From positions 15,500,001 through 15,564,000 of the forward strand of contig JBHGNT010000016.1 of assembly GCA_043228905.1 (NCBI GenBank): 64,000 bases of DNA. Reading direction: 5' to 3'. The DNA comes from Azolla caroliniana. Lineage: Eukaryota > Polypodiophyta. Shown here one piece after another: positions 20,031 through 30,200 of the stretch (its first letter is position 1; every line of letters begins with the position of its first letter). The notes beneath the pieces were generated by a model that saw only the letters and a list, made by a program, of their open reading frames with translations, was not told the origin of the DNA and searched no databases. The translations under genes were made by a program, and so were the position numbers.

Positions 20031-22110
20031 TGACGGAAATCGTGCTAGGATGTCGGTAGCGAATGGGTTTGACATGGTGGCCTGGGCGATTTCGTTGAGC
20101 AAGGAATCATCATGCAGAATGTATGTTACAAACATTTGGAGTTGATCAGGCCGAAGTAAACAATGTGATTGTTGTGAATACACGTCGTCACCTGGGCGTA
20201 GCGCAAAATCCGGTCGCCAAGAGAGGGCATCCTCTTTCCCATGTTGAACGTCAGGTCGAAACAAGATTTTGAAGTCGTAGACAACGAGAAAAGATGACCA
20301 ACGATCCTGACTCCAATTCAACGTATGACTGGTGGTGAAGAAGATAAGATTCTTGTGGTCGGTCAGCACTTGGATACGATGTTGAGCCCCAACGAGATAG
20401 GGTCGCCATTCGGCGAAGGCAGATATGATAGCTGCAAGCTCCTTGTCGTAGACTGGATAATTGATTTCTGGGGCTATAAACTTCTGGGAGTAGAAGGCAA
20501 CCGGATGTAGTGTGTCGTCGTCATCTGGTTGGGACAGAACCACGCCAATGGCGAAGTCGAATGCATCTGTTTCAACCTGGAAGGGTCTCTTGGGGTCTAG
20601 GTGAACCAACACTAGGGCTGAGAGAAAAGTTGCTTTGAGGGTCTCAAAAGCATTGTGTGTTGCAGGGCTCTAGAGAAATGGAGTATCTTTTCGTGTAAGT
20701 TGGATAAGAGGTTGCACAAGGGAAGAAAACCACCCATCTATAAATCTTCTATAGAAATTTGCAAACCTAAGAAATGATTGTACCTCTTTCAAGCGAGTCA
20801 GGAGAGGCCAATCGGTGATTGCTGCCACCTTGTGCTTATCCATTGTGATCCCAGTGGGTGAGATCATGTAACTCAGGAATTCGACAGACGTTCGATCGAA
20901 TTCACACTTCTCACTTTTGGCGTAAGGCCCATATTCCCAAAGTTTGGTTAGAACCAGTTAGACATGTTGTATGTGCTCCTCTAAGTTGGAAGAAAAAACT
21001 AGGATGTCGTCAAGGTAGATTACCATGAAGTGATCGAGGTACTCTCGAAATATATCGTTCATCATGTGTTGGAAGACTGATGGGGCATTGGTAAGGCTGA
21101 AAGGCATCACCTTGTACTCGAAATGCCCATAGCACGTCCAAAAGGTTGTTTTCCACTCGTCGCTAGGCCCCGCGGGTCGATTTTGGAGAAGATACGCCCA
21201 GTTCAGAGTTGATCGAGGAGCGCTATAATTAAGGGCAAGGGATAATGATTACTCACCGTAACTTTGTTGAGACCCCCCGATAATCCACACATAAAATTGG
21301 GGCCCTGGCCAGTGAATTGGAAGGTTGAATAAAGCCCTTCACGAGGTTGTCAGCCAGATATGTGCATAGAGCCTCAAGTTCGGGTTCCGCTAGCCCATAG
21401 ATCGGCGCGAATGGTGAATGCTCATCCGCTTGGATTTTGATTGGGCAATCGTAGGGTGATGTGCCGGTAACCGATCTGCATTGCGCTTCTCGAATATATC
21501 CAAAAAAGTTGTTATATCGTGCAGGCAAATTGTTGACAAAACGGCTAGTGTAGCAACCAAGCTAGAATTGGCCGCATCGGAATTACGAGAATGTACTGAC
21601 CCAACCAGAATAGTCGCACCAAAAAAGTGATGGAGCGATTGCACCAATCCCCTATCGGATTGTGTCTCTCCAACCAAGATAACCCCAAAACAATCGGATG
21701 CCGGGGGGTTACGATGAGGTAGAAGGTTAGGACCTCATGGTGGGGCCCGACTTGAAGTACCAACAGGATAGTAACTTCTGTAACCGCCCTCGAAGAAAGA
21801 ACCCGATTGTTGATCGCTTCAATAGATATGGGTTGTGAGGTGTGGATGGTGGGGATATTATGTGCATGGACAAACGATATATCGATAAAACAAGTGGATT
21901 CTACGAAGTCAAGCAAAGCATGTGAGTGTATTGATGTCAACCCAAAACAAAAACTTACTTGCAAAGAAACCCTCCTAATGGTGGAACGAACTTGTAGGAG
22001 CATGAAGAAGGTGGGTAACGGGAAGCGTCCAACGGCATGGCTCGTACTACAGCCAGACTTGGTCATTTTCCTGTTGTCAAGGAACCTCATCAAGTCGTGC
22101 ATGGTGGAAT
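20031..22110 (-). pseudogene. G3 protease, RT and RNase H, frame-broken
   Basis: The protease region (about 22000-22060) reads LLDFVESTCFIDISFVHAHN, so the D-S-G triad is damaged. PHHEVLTFYLIVTPRHPIVL and GLSWLERHNPIGDW follow. RT begins with YDCPIKIQADEHSPFAPIYG (21253-21528), where about a dozen residues before VDYRG are deleted. MPFSLTNAP and YLDD (about 21010) lie in shifted frames. RNase H (20030-20612) shows FQVETDAFDFAIGVVLSQPD, YDKELAAIISAFAEWRPYLV and VLTDHKNLIFF. Confidence 0.8.
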
Positions 22111-22559
22111 TGGTGTCAAGGGCCCCACACCGAGCAGTGGCGGATTACATGGCCAGGGTTACCAGAATAGAAACAGAGCCCATTGTCACGACGATGTTGG
22201 CGTTAGGCATCAGTTAGTGCTTGGAACCGAGCGTGGTCAATCTCCATCAGGGTATGGGAATCGACCTTCATTGTAGGATGAGTATCATTGGGTGATGGTA
22301 AGGTTGGAGTGGGGGGAGAAACTACGACATAGGCCCTGGCTATTGATGTGTTTCAGGAGGAAGATTGAAATCCGTGAATCCCACGTTCTTCCTGACAAAG
22401 TTCGAACAGATGATTATCACATTGGACAGCTTGGGAGATTACTTGAGACAACGATGTGGGCTTCGGAAAGTTCAAGACAAGAGTCTTGACATCGTTTCGG
22501 AGACCACGATGAAAATGGTCGCATAAAACTTGGTCATCCCAACTGACATCACAGGCAAT

Positions 22560-23090
22560 CTAGCGGAACTCTGAAGCATAGACAGAGGCTGGACATGAGC
22601 CTTGTTGGAAGGAATGGAGCTTCGTGAGTGCCGTTTGTCGCTGGTCTGCCTCGCCGAATGCAGCTTCGAGATCAGCAAGGAAAGCGGTGATGTTTTTTAA
22701 GAGAGGGGATGAGGTCTCCACCAAGGGTACAAACCACACTTGGACCAGCCCGGAGAGAAGGGTGTTGATGAAACCAACCTGAGAAAATTCGTTGGCATAC
22801 CGTTGGGGCTGTAATCGGATGATCAACCAAATTTGATTGATGAAGCCGCGAAGATGCACCGTCGTGTCGTTGAATTTATCGGGTAGGCTAACGGTGGGTT
22901 CGAGGACATATGGATGGGAAGAGGAAGTGGTTGGGCCAAGTGCCGATGGTGGTTGTGGCTCGGCAGGTGGTGGGTTTCTTGATGTGACAGATTGAAACTC
23001 TTGTAGTGATTCCCGAAGGATTTCATTTTCGAGTTGAAGTTGTTGCAAGGCTGCCATTACTTGGTTTAGCTTGTCAACAGATTCAGACAT
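22560..23090 (-). CDS. G3 gag N-terminal region (open, truncated)
   Basis: 176 codons from an ATG at 23090: an N-terminal leucine/glutamine-rich coiled coil (MSESVDKLNQVMAALQQLQL), a Pro-rich linker, and the retrotransposon gag core with LPDKFNDTTVHLRGFINQIW, FINTLLSGLVQVWFVPLVE and LADLEAAFGEADQRQTALTK. Gag forms the virus-like particle. The frame stops at 22560 inside the core; the remainder and any zinc knuckle at 22110-22560 are in broken frames. The ATG is 29 bp from the LTR, so a short leader with the primer-binding site lies between. Confidence 0.7.
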   Translation of the reverse strand: MSESVDKLNQVMAALQQLQLENEILRESLQEFQSVTSRNPPPAEPQPPSALGPTTSSSHPYVLEPTVSLPDKFNDTTVHLRGFINQIWLIIRLQPQRYANEFSQVGFINTLLSGLVQVWFVPLVETSSPLLKNITAFLADLEAAFGEADQRQTALTKLHSFQQGSCPASVYASEFR

Positions 23091-23118
23091 GGTAACAATA
23101 TGAGGAAGGTGAACAAAC

Positions 23119-23508
23119 TGTCACAGACGAATATAATAGAGTAGGAACAAGACGAGACTAAGAACTAGGAGAGAGAAAAAGAACAATAACTTGACTTATG
23201 ATTCCATAATTGGTGTTGTTCACCTTGATTAGAATCAAGGTGCACCTAAGTATTTATACAAGAAGGTAGAGGTGTGTATGCTAGCTAGGAATAGAGAATG
23301 CATGAAGATGCATGCAAGCTAGGAATAGAGAATGCATGAGGATGCATGCAAGCTAGGAACTTCCAATGTTCAATCTACCATACATGAAGTTGGATTTTAT
23401 ATAAAAATACATAGATGGATATGGCTTAGTTGGTAGGGTTCAATGAAAACCAAGAGGCCTTGGGTTCAATCCTTACCTTCCACCGTGGTGTGGCATATGT
23501 CTATGACA
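23119..23508 (-). repeat. 5' LTR of G3 with tRNA-like boxes
   Basis: 390 bp, TG...CA. Its plus-strand end carries TGGCTTAGTTGGTAGGG (23422-23438) and GGGTTCAATCC (23462-23472), spaced as A and B boxes of a tRNA gene. Confidence 0.8.
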
Positions 23509-24108
23509 GACTTGGTTTAAGTGGGATCGTCCTCGATTCTGCTCAGATCGCCGACCATTGTCTTTCCTCTTGATTGACCAACAGTCGAAAACATTGTGAC
23601 CGGCTTTTTTGTAATGGGTGCAAAATTCGCCTGATCGATTGGTCCTCGACTTCGACCACTATCAGTCTCCCCTCGTTCTTGATCGATTGGTATTCCAAAC
23701 GGTTTTGTCGGCTTGTTTTTTCAATCTACTCGATCGACTGGTGGGCTTCTGCCGATTCGTCGATGGTGAGTCCCATCGATTTTCGCTGAATATCCTTGGT
23801 GAGGACTTGGCCAATCGTCTCATCTAGATTTAGGATCAGACAGCTATTGGCAAATGTCATGCAGAATACCTCCCAACTCGCCGGCAAGCTCGATAGGAGG
23901 GCAAGGGCTTCAACTTCTTCTTCAAAGTTTATCCCTTGGGAGGAGAGCTCAAACAACACCTGGCTAAAGGTGTTGATGTGGGAGGTTGTAGGATCCAACT
24001 CTCTCATCTTCATATTGAATAGTTGTCGAATCAATATGAGTTTTGACGAGGAGGACTTCTTTCGCACACCGCTTGCAACTTCTCCCATAACGAGAAAGTT
24101 GTCGTCTC
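23509..24108 (-). pseudogene. Copia-A1 gag, C-terminal part with zinc knuckle
   Basis: The reading 23726-24100 has KLILIRQLFNMKMRELDPTT, SHINTFSQVLFELSSQGINF, ALALLSSLPASWEVF and LTKDIQRKSMGLTI, the usual Copia gag core, continuing from WEKLQAVCE at the right edge. Downstream (23540-23640) is a zinc knuckle with HYKKAGH...C. Copia-E at 51130-51690 aligns throughout. Cut at 24108 by the hAT-like element and at 23509 by G3. Confidence 0.85.
24101..24108. repeat. Left target duplication of hAT-like element
   Basis: GTCGTCTC here and GTTTTCTC at 33716-33723 agree at 6 of 8 positions and reconstruct the Copia-A1 gag reading when one copy is removed. Confidence 0.6.
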
Positions 24109-24116
24109 TAACAATC

Positions 24117-24354
24117 AACAAACAGTTCAGTTTGAACCGAACCGAAGCACGAAACCACGGCTTAACGGTTTAGCGGTTCGGTTTCGGTTCAGGTTTGGAT
24201 TTTCATAAACGGTTCGGTTCGGTTTCGGTTTGGTTCGGAGGGGGGGGGGGGGGGGGGCCAACAGTTCGGTTCAGTTCGAGCCCTCATCAATTTAACAATT
24301 TCGGTTAAAACGGTTTGAAAACTGTGGTTTAAACCATTTGAAACGACTTAACGG
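24117..24354. repeat. Left subterminal CGGTTCGGTT-type repeats and an 18-G run
   Basis: Repeated GAACCGAACC, CGGTTTAGCGGTTCGG and AAACGGTTCGGTTCGG motifs, with a homopolymer of about 18 G at 24240-24257. The mirrored array is at 33490-33707. Confidence 0.8.
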
Positions 24355-25012
24355 TGTCGTGAAGAAAACCGCCCACAAGAGGAATCGGAGGAACAAGGCG
24401 TGGGAAACGGCTCTGCACACACGCGCGCCAAGAAGTACATACGAGGATCCTAGGTGGGTAGATTCGGGGGTATGCAGTTAATGCCAAACGGCCTCTTGAC
24501 GGGCTATAAAAGGAAGAGGAAGAATAGAAGTGGGGATCTCGCGCGGAGAGGACGAAGTGCTGCCGGACCGTTTCTGGGCGTTTCTCTCTCTCTCTCTCTG
24601 TGTTTCCTTGCTTCTGGAGCTCCATAGCTTCTGTGCAGGGTTCTGAGGAGGCTCGCGCTGTTTCGAGGAACGCCCGAGTGCTTCCGGCAGCACCTCCGAC
24701 CTGCTACCCCGTTTGTGTTTCGAAGCGAACAGGCATCGGCATCTGTTCGCCGGCCTGTTCGGTTGTAAACAACCTGTGCCCCATCGAGGGTTGTAGTCGT
24801 GTTAGCCGTTCTTGTTAATACACTTATTTAGTCATTCGCATCTGTCTGTGTCGGTGTCTGTTCGCGTTCTCCGTGCTGAAGGGCCGTGTCCCTGCGTATC
24901 CCCGGTCCTGCGTAGCCGGTTCTCTCTCTTTCTCCTCCCTTGCTTGCTCTTTGGTTCGAGACCCCCGCGGTCCCGCCTCATTTTCACACGCACTTGCGTA
25001 ATTATCTCGACA
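24355..25012 (+). repeat. 5' LTR of GyF1
   Basis: 658 bp. TATA box CTATAAAAGG at 24504-24513 marks the end of U3; a short CT tract lies at 24583-24598. R/U5 matches GyF2 closely; U3 does not beyond its first third. Confidence 0.95.
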
Positions 25013-25032
25013 TCTTTGGTGAACCCGACGTG
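25013..25032 (+). other. Primer-binding site candidate of GyF1
   Basis: TTTGGTGAACCCGACGTG starts 1 nt after the LTR and is conserved in GyF2 (63395-63414). TGG fits the complement of a tRNA CCA end. I cannot name the tRNA. Confidence 0.6.
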
Positions 25033-25056
25033 AAAGAGGCGGCAGAAGAGCAGGAA

Positions 25057-27183
25057 ATGAGAGGGTCGGATCTCGCAGAGGCCATGGCTTCGGCCGTGGA
25101 TCGGATTGTAAACGCGCGCGAGAGCACCGGTGCCCTCGACAGAGCTATTGAGGCAGTCGTCGGCACGATCGGCCGGTTCGATGGGAAGGATGCCACGAAG
25201 TATTTGGCGTCCTACGGTGCAGAGATGCTGATGCGGGACATTCCGGAAGAAAGGCGTCTGGCCGGATTTCCCCGAGTAGCGATGCCGAGCATCCATGCGG
25301 AGGTGCTCGAGGTGCGGACGGAGAGCCGTACCTGGGAGGAGTTCGAAGGCCGGCTCCTAGAGAAATACGGGCAGGACGACGCGCTCCGGCTTTCGAAGCG
25401 AAGCTTTATGGAATGGGTGGAGTCCCCGGGAAAGGGAAGAAACGCGTCGGCGCTCCTCCGGGAGTTCGAGGAGAACTTCGCACGTCTTTCGGCGCTTGAC
25501 AGGATGATCCTGGATACAAGCCGGGTCCTGCTGTTCGTCAAATCGGTTGACGAGAGGGATCGGAGTCACGTGGGCGCCCTGCTAGAAACCGAAGACGGGC
25601 TCACTACCGACTGGGCGGCTGTCAGGAAGGTCTGTGGCCGTTTCGACAAACGGCGAGAATGGGCGGATGACGGTGCGACCGGGTCGGGCTCGGTCGCAGC
25701 AAGGAAGTTCGAACCAGCGCCACGGGTGCGAAAGGAAGGGACCGGAGAGTGGTTGGAAACCGGTTCGGCTTCGACCGGCGTAGTCACAGGCTCAACCGGA
25801 GGAGCGACGCTGGAGGAATTGACGAAGGCGATAAAGGACCTCCAAATCGCGCAGGCCCGAAGGGAAGGAGGCGAACCGGCTCGTGACCGACGGCCGGCGG
25901 CAGGAAACAGGTGCATGTGGTGCGATGAAGTCGGCCACATTCGGAAGGACTGCGGCGACTTCGCGGAGGCGCTGAGGAACAGGGTGGTGTACCTGTGGGA
26001 AGGACGGGTGCATGCCAGCGACACCCGAAGGACCCTGAGCCGAAACGACGGAAAAGGTGGTATGAAAAGGTTGATGGAAGAGGCGGCGGCCCGGCACGCG
26101 GAAACCGTCCACTACTCGGCGTCGGCCGGCATTCGAGTCGGGGGCGGCGAGGCCCGAAAGGAAAGCAAAGCCGGATTCTGGCCGACGATGCTGGAAGGCC
26201 TTGCCGGTGCAAGGCTTAAAAGGGAGGAATCGGACCGTGCGGAGAAACGGGTACGGGAGATGACCGGGTGGAGCGACCCGGTCGAGGAAAAGACGGGCTT
26301 CGTGGAAGCCGCTTGCCGGAACTACGAGGCTCTAGTAGAAGAGAAGCGGGTGGGGAAACCCGGGGCGACCGGGCCCTCACAACGATACGAGACCCGGTCC
26401 GGGTCACGACGGGACGAAGCCGGCGGGGCCGGTACGCAAGATAAACCCCAGAAGGGTGGATACCGTCTGGGGACGGAGATAGAAAGAACCACGGACTTAC
26501 GAAAGGTCCTGGAGGAACGGATCCTCGACAGCAAGGTGGAGCTGTCGCTACGGGAGGTGCTGGGAATCGCCAAGAAGGAGTTCCACGACTCCATCGTGGA
26601 CTTGGTGAAACGGAAGAGGCTGTCAACGGAGACAGAACCGGAAAGACCGGTGGAAGTGCGGACGACGCACCTAGACGACATGGCGCTGGGAGACGAGTGG
26701 GCGGAAAGCCACTATTCGAGACCACATTGGGCCCGAGCGACCACGGAAACCCCGGTGAAGATCGGCGATGTCCAGGAACCGGTGGTAGCTTTAGTAGACC
26801 ACGGATCGGAGATCAATTTGATGTCCATGGACTTCTATAAGAAGGGCAAATGGCCGATCAACACCAAGCACGGGTGGAAAATAAGGGCAGCAACGCGCAC
26901 CACCGAGGAACTGCACGGGGCCTGTCCGAATGTGCGAGTCAAGATCGGCGATGTCGAGATTGACCAGCACTTCTTCGTGCAGGAGACGTCTTCGCATCCG
27001 GTCATACTGGGAGAGCCGTACATCACGGCGGCGCGAATGGAGACCAAGGTGCTGGACAACGGTTCGGCCTATGCGCGGGTCAAGAGCCAGGACGGGCGCC
27101 ATTCGGTCCAGTTTTTGACGGTCAGGCCGAACCACGAGCGTAACCGCGACTCCCTCGGTTCCGATAACCGAGAGGATTTTTAG
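25057..27183 (+). CDS. GyF1 gag-protease
   Basis: 708 codons from the first ATG after the leader (MRGSDLAEAMASAVDRIV). GTG/TTG starts further upstream lie partly in the LTR and are not used here. The N-terminal gag region runs to about residue 230, followed by a Ser/Thr/Gly linker and one CCHC zinc knuckle CMWCDEVGHIRKDC at residues 286-299 for RNA binding. A charged middle region follows, then an aspartic protease with ALVDHGSEINLM (Asp 581) and SHPVILGEPYITAARME. The triad is D-H-G instead of D-S/T-G, the same in GyF2, so it is a family trait and not decay. The frame ends GAU UUU UAG, where pol is joined by a -1 shift. No internal stop. Confidence 0.95.
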   Translation: MRGSDLAEAMASAVDRIVNARESTGALDRAIEAVVGTIGRFDGKDATKYLASYGAEMLMRDIPEERRLAGFPRVAMPSIHAEVLEVRTESRTWEEFEGRLLEKYGQDDALRLSKRSFMEWVESPGKGRNASALLREFEENFARLSALDRMILDTSRVLLFVKSVDERDRSHVGALLETEDGLTTDWAAVRKVCGRFDKRREWADDGATGSGSVAARKFEPAPRVRKEGTGEWLETGSASTGVVTGSTGGATLEELTKAIKDLQIAQARREGGEPARDRRPAAGNRCMWCDEVGHIRKDCGDFAEALRNRVVYLWEGRVHASDTRRTLSRNDGKGGMKRLMEEAAARHAETVHYSASAGIRVGGGEARKESKAGFWPTMLEGLAGARLKREESDRAEKRVREMTGWSDPVEEKTGFVEAACRNYEALVEEKRVGKPGATGPSQRYETRSGSRRDEAGGAGTQDKPQKGGYRLGTEIERTTDLRKVLEERILDSKVELSLREVLGIAKKEFHDSIVDLVKRKRLSTETEPERPVEVRTTHLDDMALGDEWAESHYSRPHWARATTETPVKIGDVQEPVVALVDHGSEINLMSMDFYKKGKWPINTKHGWKIRAATRTTEELHGACPNVRVKIGDVEIDQHFFVQETSSHPVILGEPYITAARMETKVLDNGSAYARVKSQDGRHSVQFLTVRPNHERNRDSLGSDNREDF

Positions 27184-27228
27184 AGAGGACTGCCAAGGCG
27201 TGGGGCCGCGACAGTCCGGATGCTCCGG
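27175..27228 (+). promoter_or_regulatory. Putative -1 frameshift signal
   Basis: GAT TTT TAG in the gag frame (27175-27183) allows tRNA-Phe to slip back one base onto UUU and enter pol at TTA. Three nucleotides after the stop, GGACTG (27187-27192) pairs with CAGTCC (27212-27217). The overlapping CCGGA-TGC-TCCGG hairpin (27216-27228) is an alternative or second fold. GyF2 keeps both slip site and stems unchanged. Confidence 0.65.
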
Positions 27229-30200
27229 GAAAACCCCACATTTGTACGATAAAACCGTGTACGACAGGTAGGGTATTTTGCTTCTCCGACAGCGGAGCGT
27301 GTACGATAGTCGGCATCGGCGGCCGAGAGAAGACAAAGGCGGAGGGGAGACTTCGAGCGTGCGGAGTTCTCGGCCCTGACGAGGAAATCAGCGGAGCCGT
27401 GGAGGCGGTCTCATTCGACGACACCTTGGGGACGCTGGGAAAGGTGGTCGAAGAAGGCCTTAACGAAGACCGGACGATACCGGTGTGTTCCGAGGAGATG
27501 TACGGAGTCATCATGGACTTCGGTCGAGGACTCGAGTCAGTTCGGACGGCCCGCGTAAGCACCAAGTACAAGACTGTGGACCGGAAGGTAAGGCCAGTCG
27601 CGGCACCCTTACCGGAGGACAGCGCGTCGAGAATCAAAGGGGTTGCATCGGACCCTAGTCTACGAGATCCGGCCTGCATAGGGCACACCTTCACCGACGA
27701 GACGCTCCGAGAGCTCAAAATAGGTGGGGGCGGGTTCCTACTGCCGGCGGAGGAAGACCGGTTTCGGAGAATGCTCGGAAGGCACGGGAAAGCCTTCGCA
27801 TTCTCGCCGGAGGAAATCGGGTGCGTTGACCCGACGATCGTGGAGCCAATGGTGATATTCACGGTACCGCATGTACCATGGAATCTCAAGCCAATCCCGG
27901 TTCCGAGAGCTCACATCCCGAAGTTGATGGAGCTGCTGAGGCAGAAAGTTGATATGGGAATTCTTGAGCCGTCGAGCGCCCCATATTCGAATCGATGGTT
28001 TACCGTACCGAAGAAAAACGGTTCGTTGCGCTTCATCCAGGACCTGCAGCCGATCAATCGAGTGACCATTCGGAACGCAGGGATCGGACCGACCATAGAC
28101 GAGTTCGCGGAGGCCTTCGCCGGAAGGTCAATTTACTCGGTCGGGGATCTATACTCAGGGTACGACCAGTTCCAGCTAGCCGTGGAGAGCAGAGACATTA
28201 CGACGATGCGAACTCCCCTCGGCCTAGTTCGGATGTGTACACTGCCGCAAGGAGGGACCAACTCGGTGGCCCACATGGTGAATGCGATGAACAAGGTTCT
28301 GAGGGACTGTATCCCGGACATCACCATGCCGTTTCTGGATGACATCCCGATCAAGGGATGCCCGGTGGAAGAAAAGGACGAGACGATCGGGCCGGACGGA
28401 TGCCGGCGATTCGTGGCGACGCACATCGACGACTGCGAGAAGGTGCTGCAAAGGCTAGAGGATGCGAGACTCACCTTCTCCGGGGAGAAGTCGGCCTTCG
28501 GGCAGTCAGAAATCATGGTGGTCGGACACCTGTGCGGACCATATGGCCGGAAACCGTCTCCGGCAAAGGTAGAAGCCATCTCCGCGATGAAGCCCGACTG
28601 CAGCTCGGTCACGGAAGTACGGAGATTTCTGGGGGCATGCGCGTTCTACCACATATGGATCCCGCATTACGCGCACGTCGCGGAGCCACTGTACGGGTTG
28701 CTGAGAAGGGGGCGAAGTTTCGAATGGCTGGACGAGCACGCGGAGTCGGTCCGAAAGCTGAAAGAGGCCCTTGCAGCGGCACCGGCACTCCGGAAGGCGG
28801 TATACGGGAAGGGCACCCCGGTATTCATAACGGTGGATACCAGTCCGACCGGGATCGGATGGGTCGTGAACCAGGAAGACGAGGACGGCAATCGGTTTCC
28901 GATCCGATTCGGCGCGAAAGTCCTCAGTGAACGACAGCGAGGATACGCCCAGGTTAAACGCGAACTCTGGGGTATTGTTTCGGCGGTTAAGGCCGACAAA
29001 GATTACCTGATAGGGACAGAAGTGATCATCGAGACGGATTGCCTGCCGATTCTCGGTATGGTTTCCGGATGCGCGACCCCGGACCTGGCGATGCTCAGGT
29101 GGATAGCGTACATCAAGTCCCTGGACCCGGAAATACGACACATTTCCGGGAAAGACAACGCCATGGCCGACATGCTTTCGAGGGCGAGGTTCGACGACGA
29201 GGGCGGCATGGTTTCGGAAGACGAAGAAGTCGGCGTGGATTTCTTCGAGGCGGCATACATAACGACCGACGGGATGAGCACTCCGGCGCTTAACGAGTTC
29301 GACGCGAGCAAGTACGACGGGGAGTGGCTGCAGATCGGCGGGTTTTTGAAGACAATGATGCCCGATGCGTCATGGACGAAGGACGAGGCCAACCGGATCC
29401 GGAAGAAAGCATATCGATTCTTTCTCCGAGATGGGAATTTGTGGAAGCACCCGAAGAAGAGGAACGGCGTCCCGCTCCGGGTGGTGGCGATGAAGGAAGA
29501 ACAGGAGGAGCTACTGGCGGCCCACCACGACAGCCCTTGGGCTGGACACCGTGGAACGTGGGCGACTTTTGAGAAGCTGAAGGGGAAGTACTGGTGGCCG
29601 GGATTGTACCGGGACGTGCATCGGTTCGTGTCAACTTGCGAGAGTTGTCAGATGCACTCGATAGTCCGACACCGGGACGGGCTTCGCCCTACGTACCCTC
29701 CGACTATCCACTTCAAATGGATGGTAGATCTGGTGACGATGCCGATGGGGGTAGGACAGATGCGGTATCTGGTCCTAGCACGGGAAGACCTGACGAACCA
29801 GGTGGAAGGCCGAGCTCTTCAGAACAAGACGACCGCGGCCGTGTGTCGGTTCCTAATCGAGGACGTGATATGCCGGTACGGGTGCGTCGGGAAGATCGTG
29901 GCTGACCGAGGGGAGTTGGACGCCGAAGAAGCCGCGGAGCTATTCGACCGGCTGGGGGTCAAGCTCTCGCTCACCACTGCGTACAATCCGGAGGCGAATG
30001 GAAAGGTGGAGCGCGGACACGGACCGATCGTCAAAGCGTTGGTTCGGGCATGCGGAGGCCGAATCGGTGACTGGCCGCGGCTCCTACCTTATGCTTTGTG
30101 GGCAGACCGGACCACGCACAGTTCGGTAACCGGGTACATGCCGACAGAGCTCATGTTCGGCCAGAAGCCGATCATGCCGATTGAACGGACGATCTCCTCG

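Larger units (their letters stand above)
19102..23508 (-). mobile_element. Chromovirus-type Gypsy G3 (internally deleted)
   Basis: Minus-strand Gypsy with LTRs at 19102-19451 and 23119-23508 inserted in Copia-A1 between the gag zinc knuckle and protease. The flanks GATTT (19097-19101) and GACTT (23509-23513) are a probable diverged 5-bp duplication. Gag, protease, RT and RNase H remain; integrase is reduced to its C-terminus and chromodomain. Confidence 0.85.

Noticed and set aside
24240-24257. G-quadruplex or functional poly-G tract
   Set aside because: A single homopolymer run in a repeat-rich transposon end; its length may be a sequencing artefact.
24940-25056. Gag start upstream of 25057
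   Set aside because: Only TTG/GTG codons within the LTR or leader; the first ATG after the primer-binding site gives equal lengths in both copies.
27122-27889. Long antisense ORFs in GyF1 and GyF2 (up to about 270 codons, for example 27122-27889, 60538-61347 and 62403-63215)
   Set aside because: Shadows of GC-rich gag and pol codons: they mirror the sense frame, show no domain, and differ between copies as the sense strand dictates.
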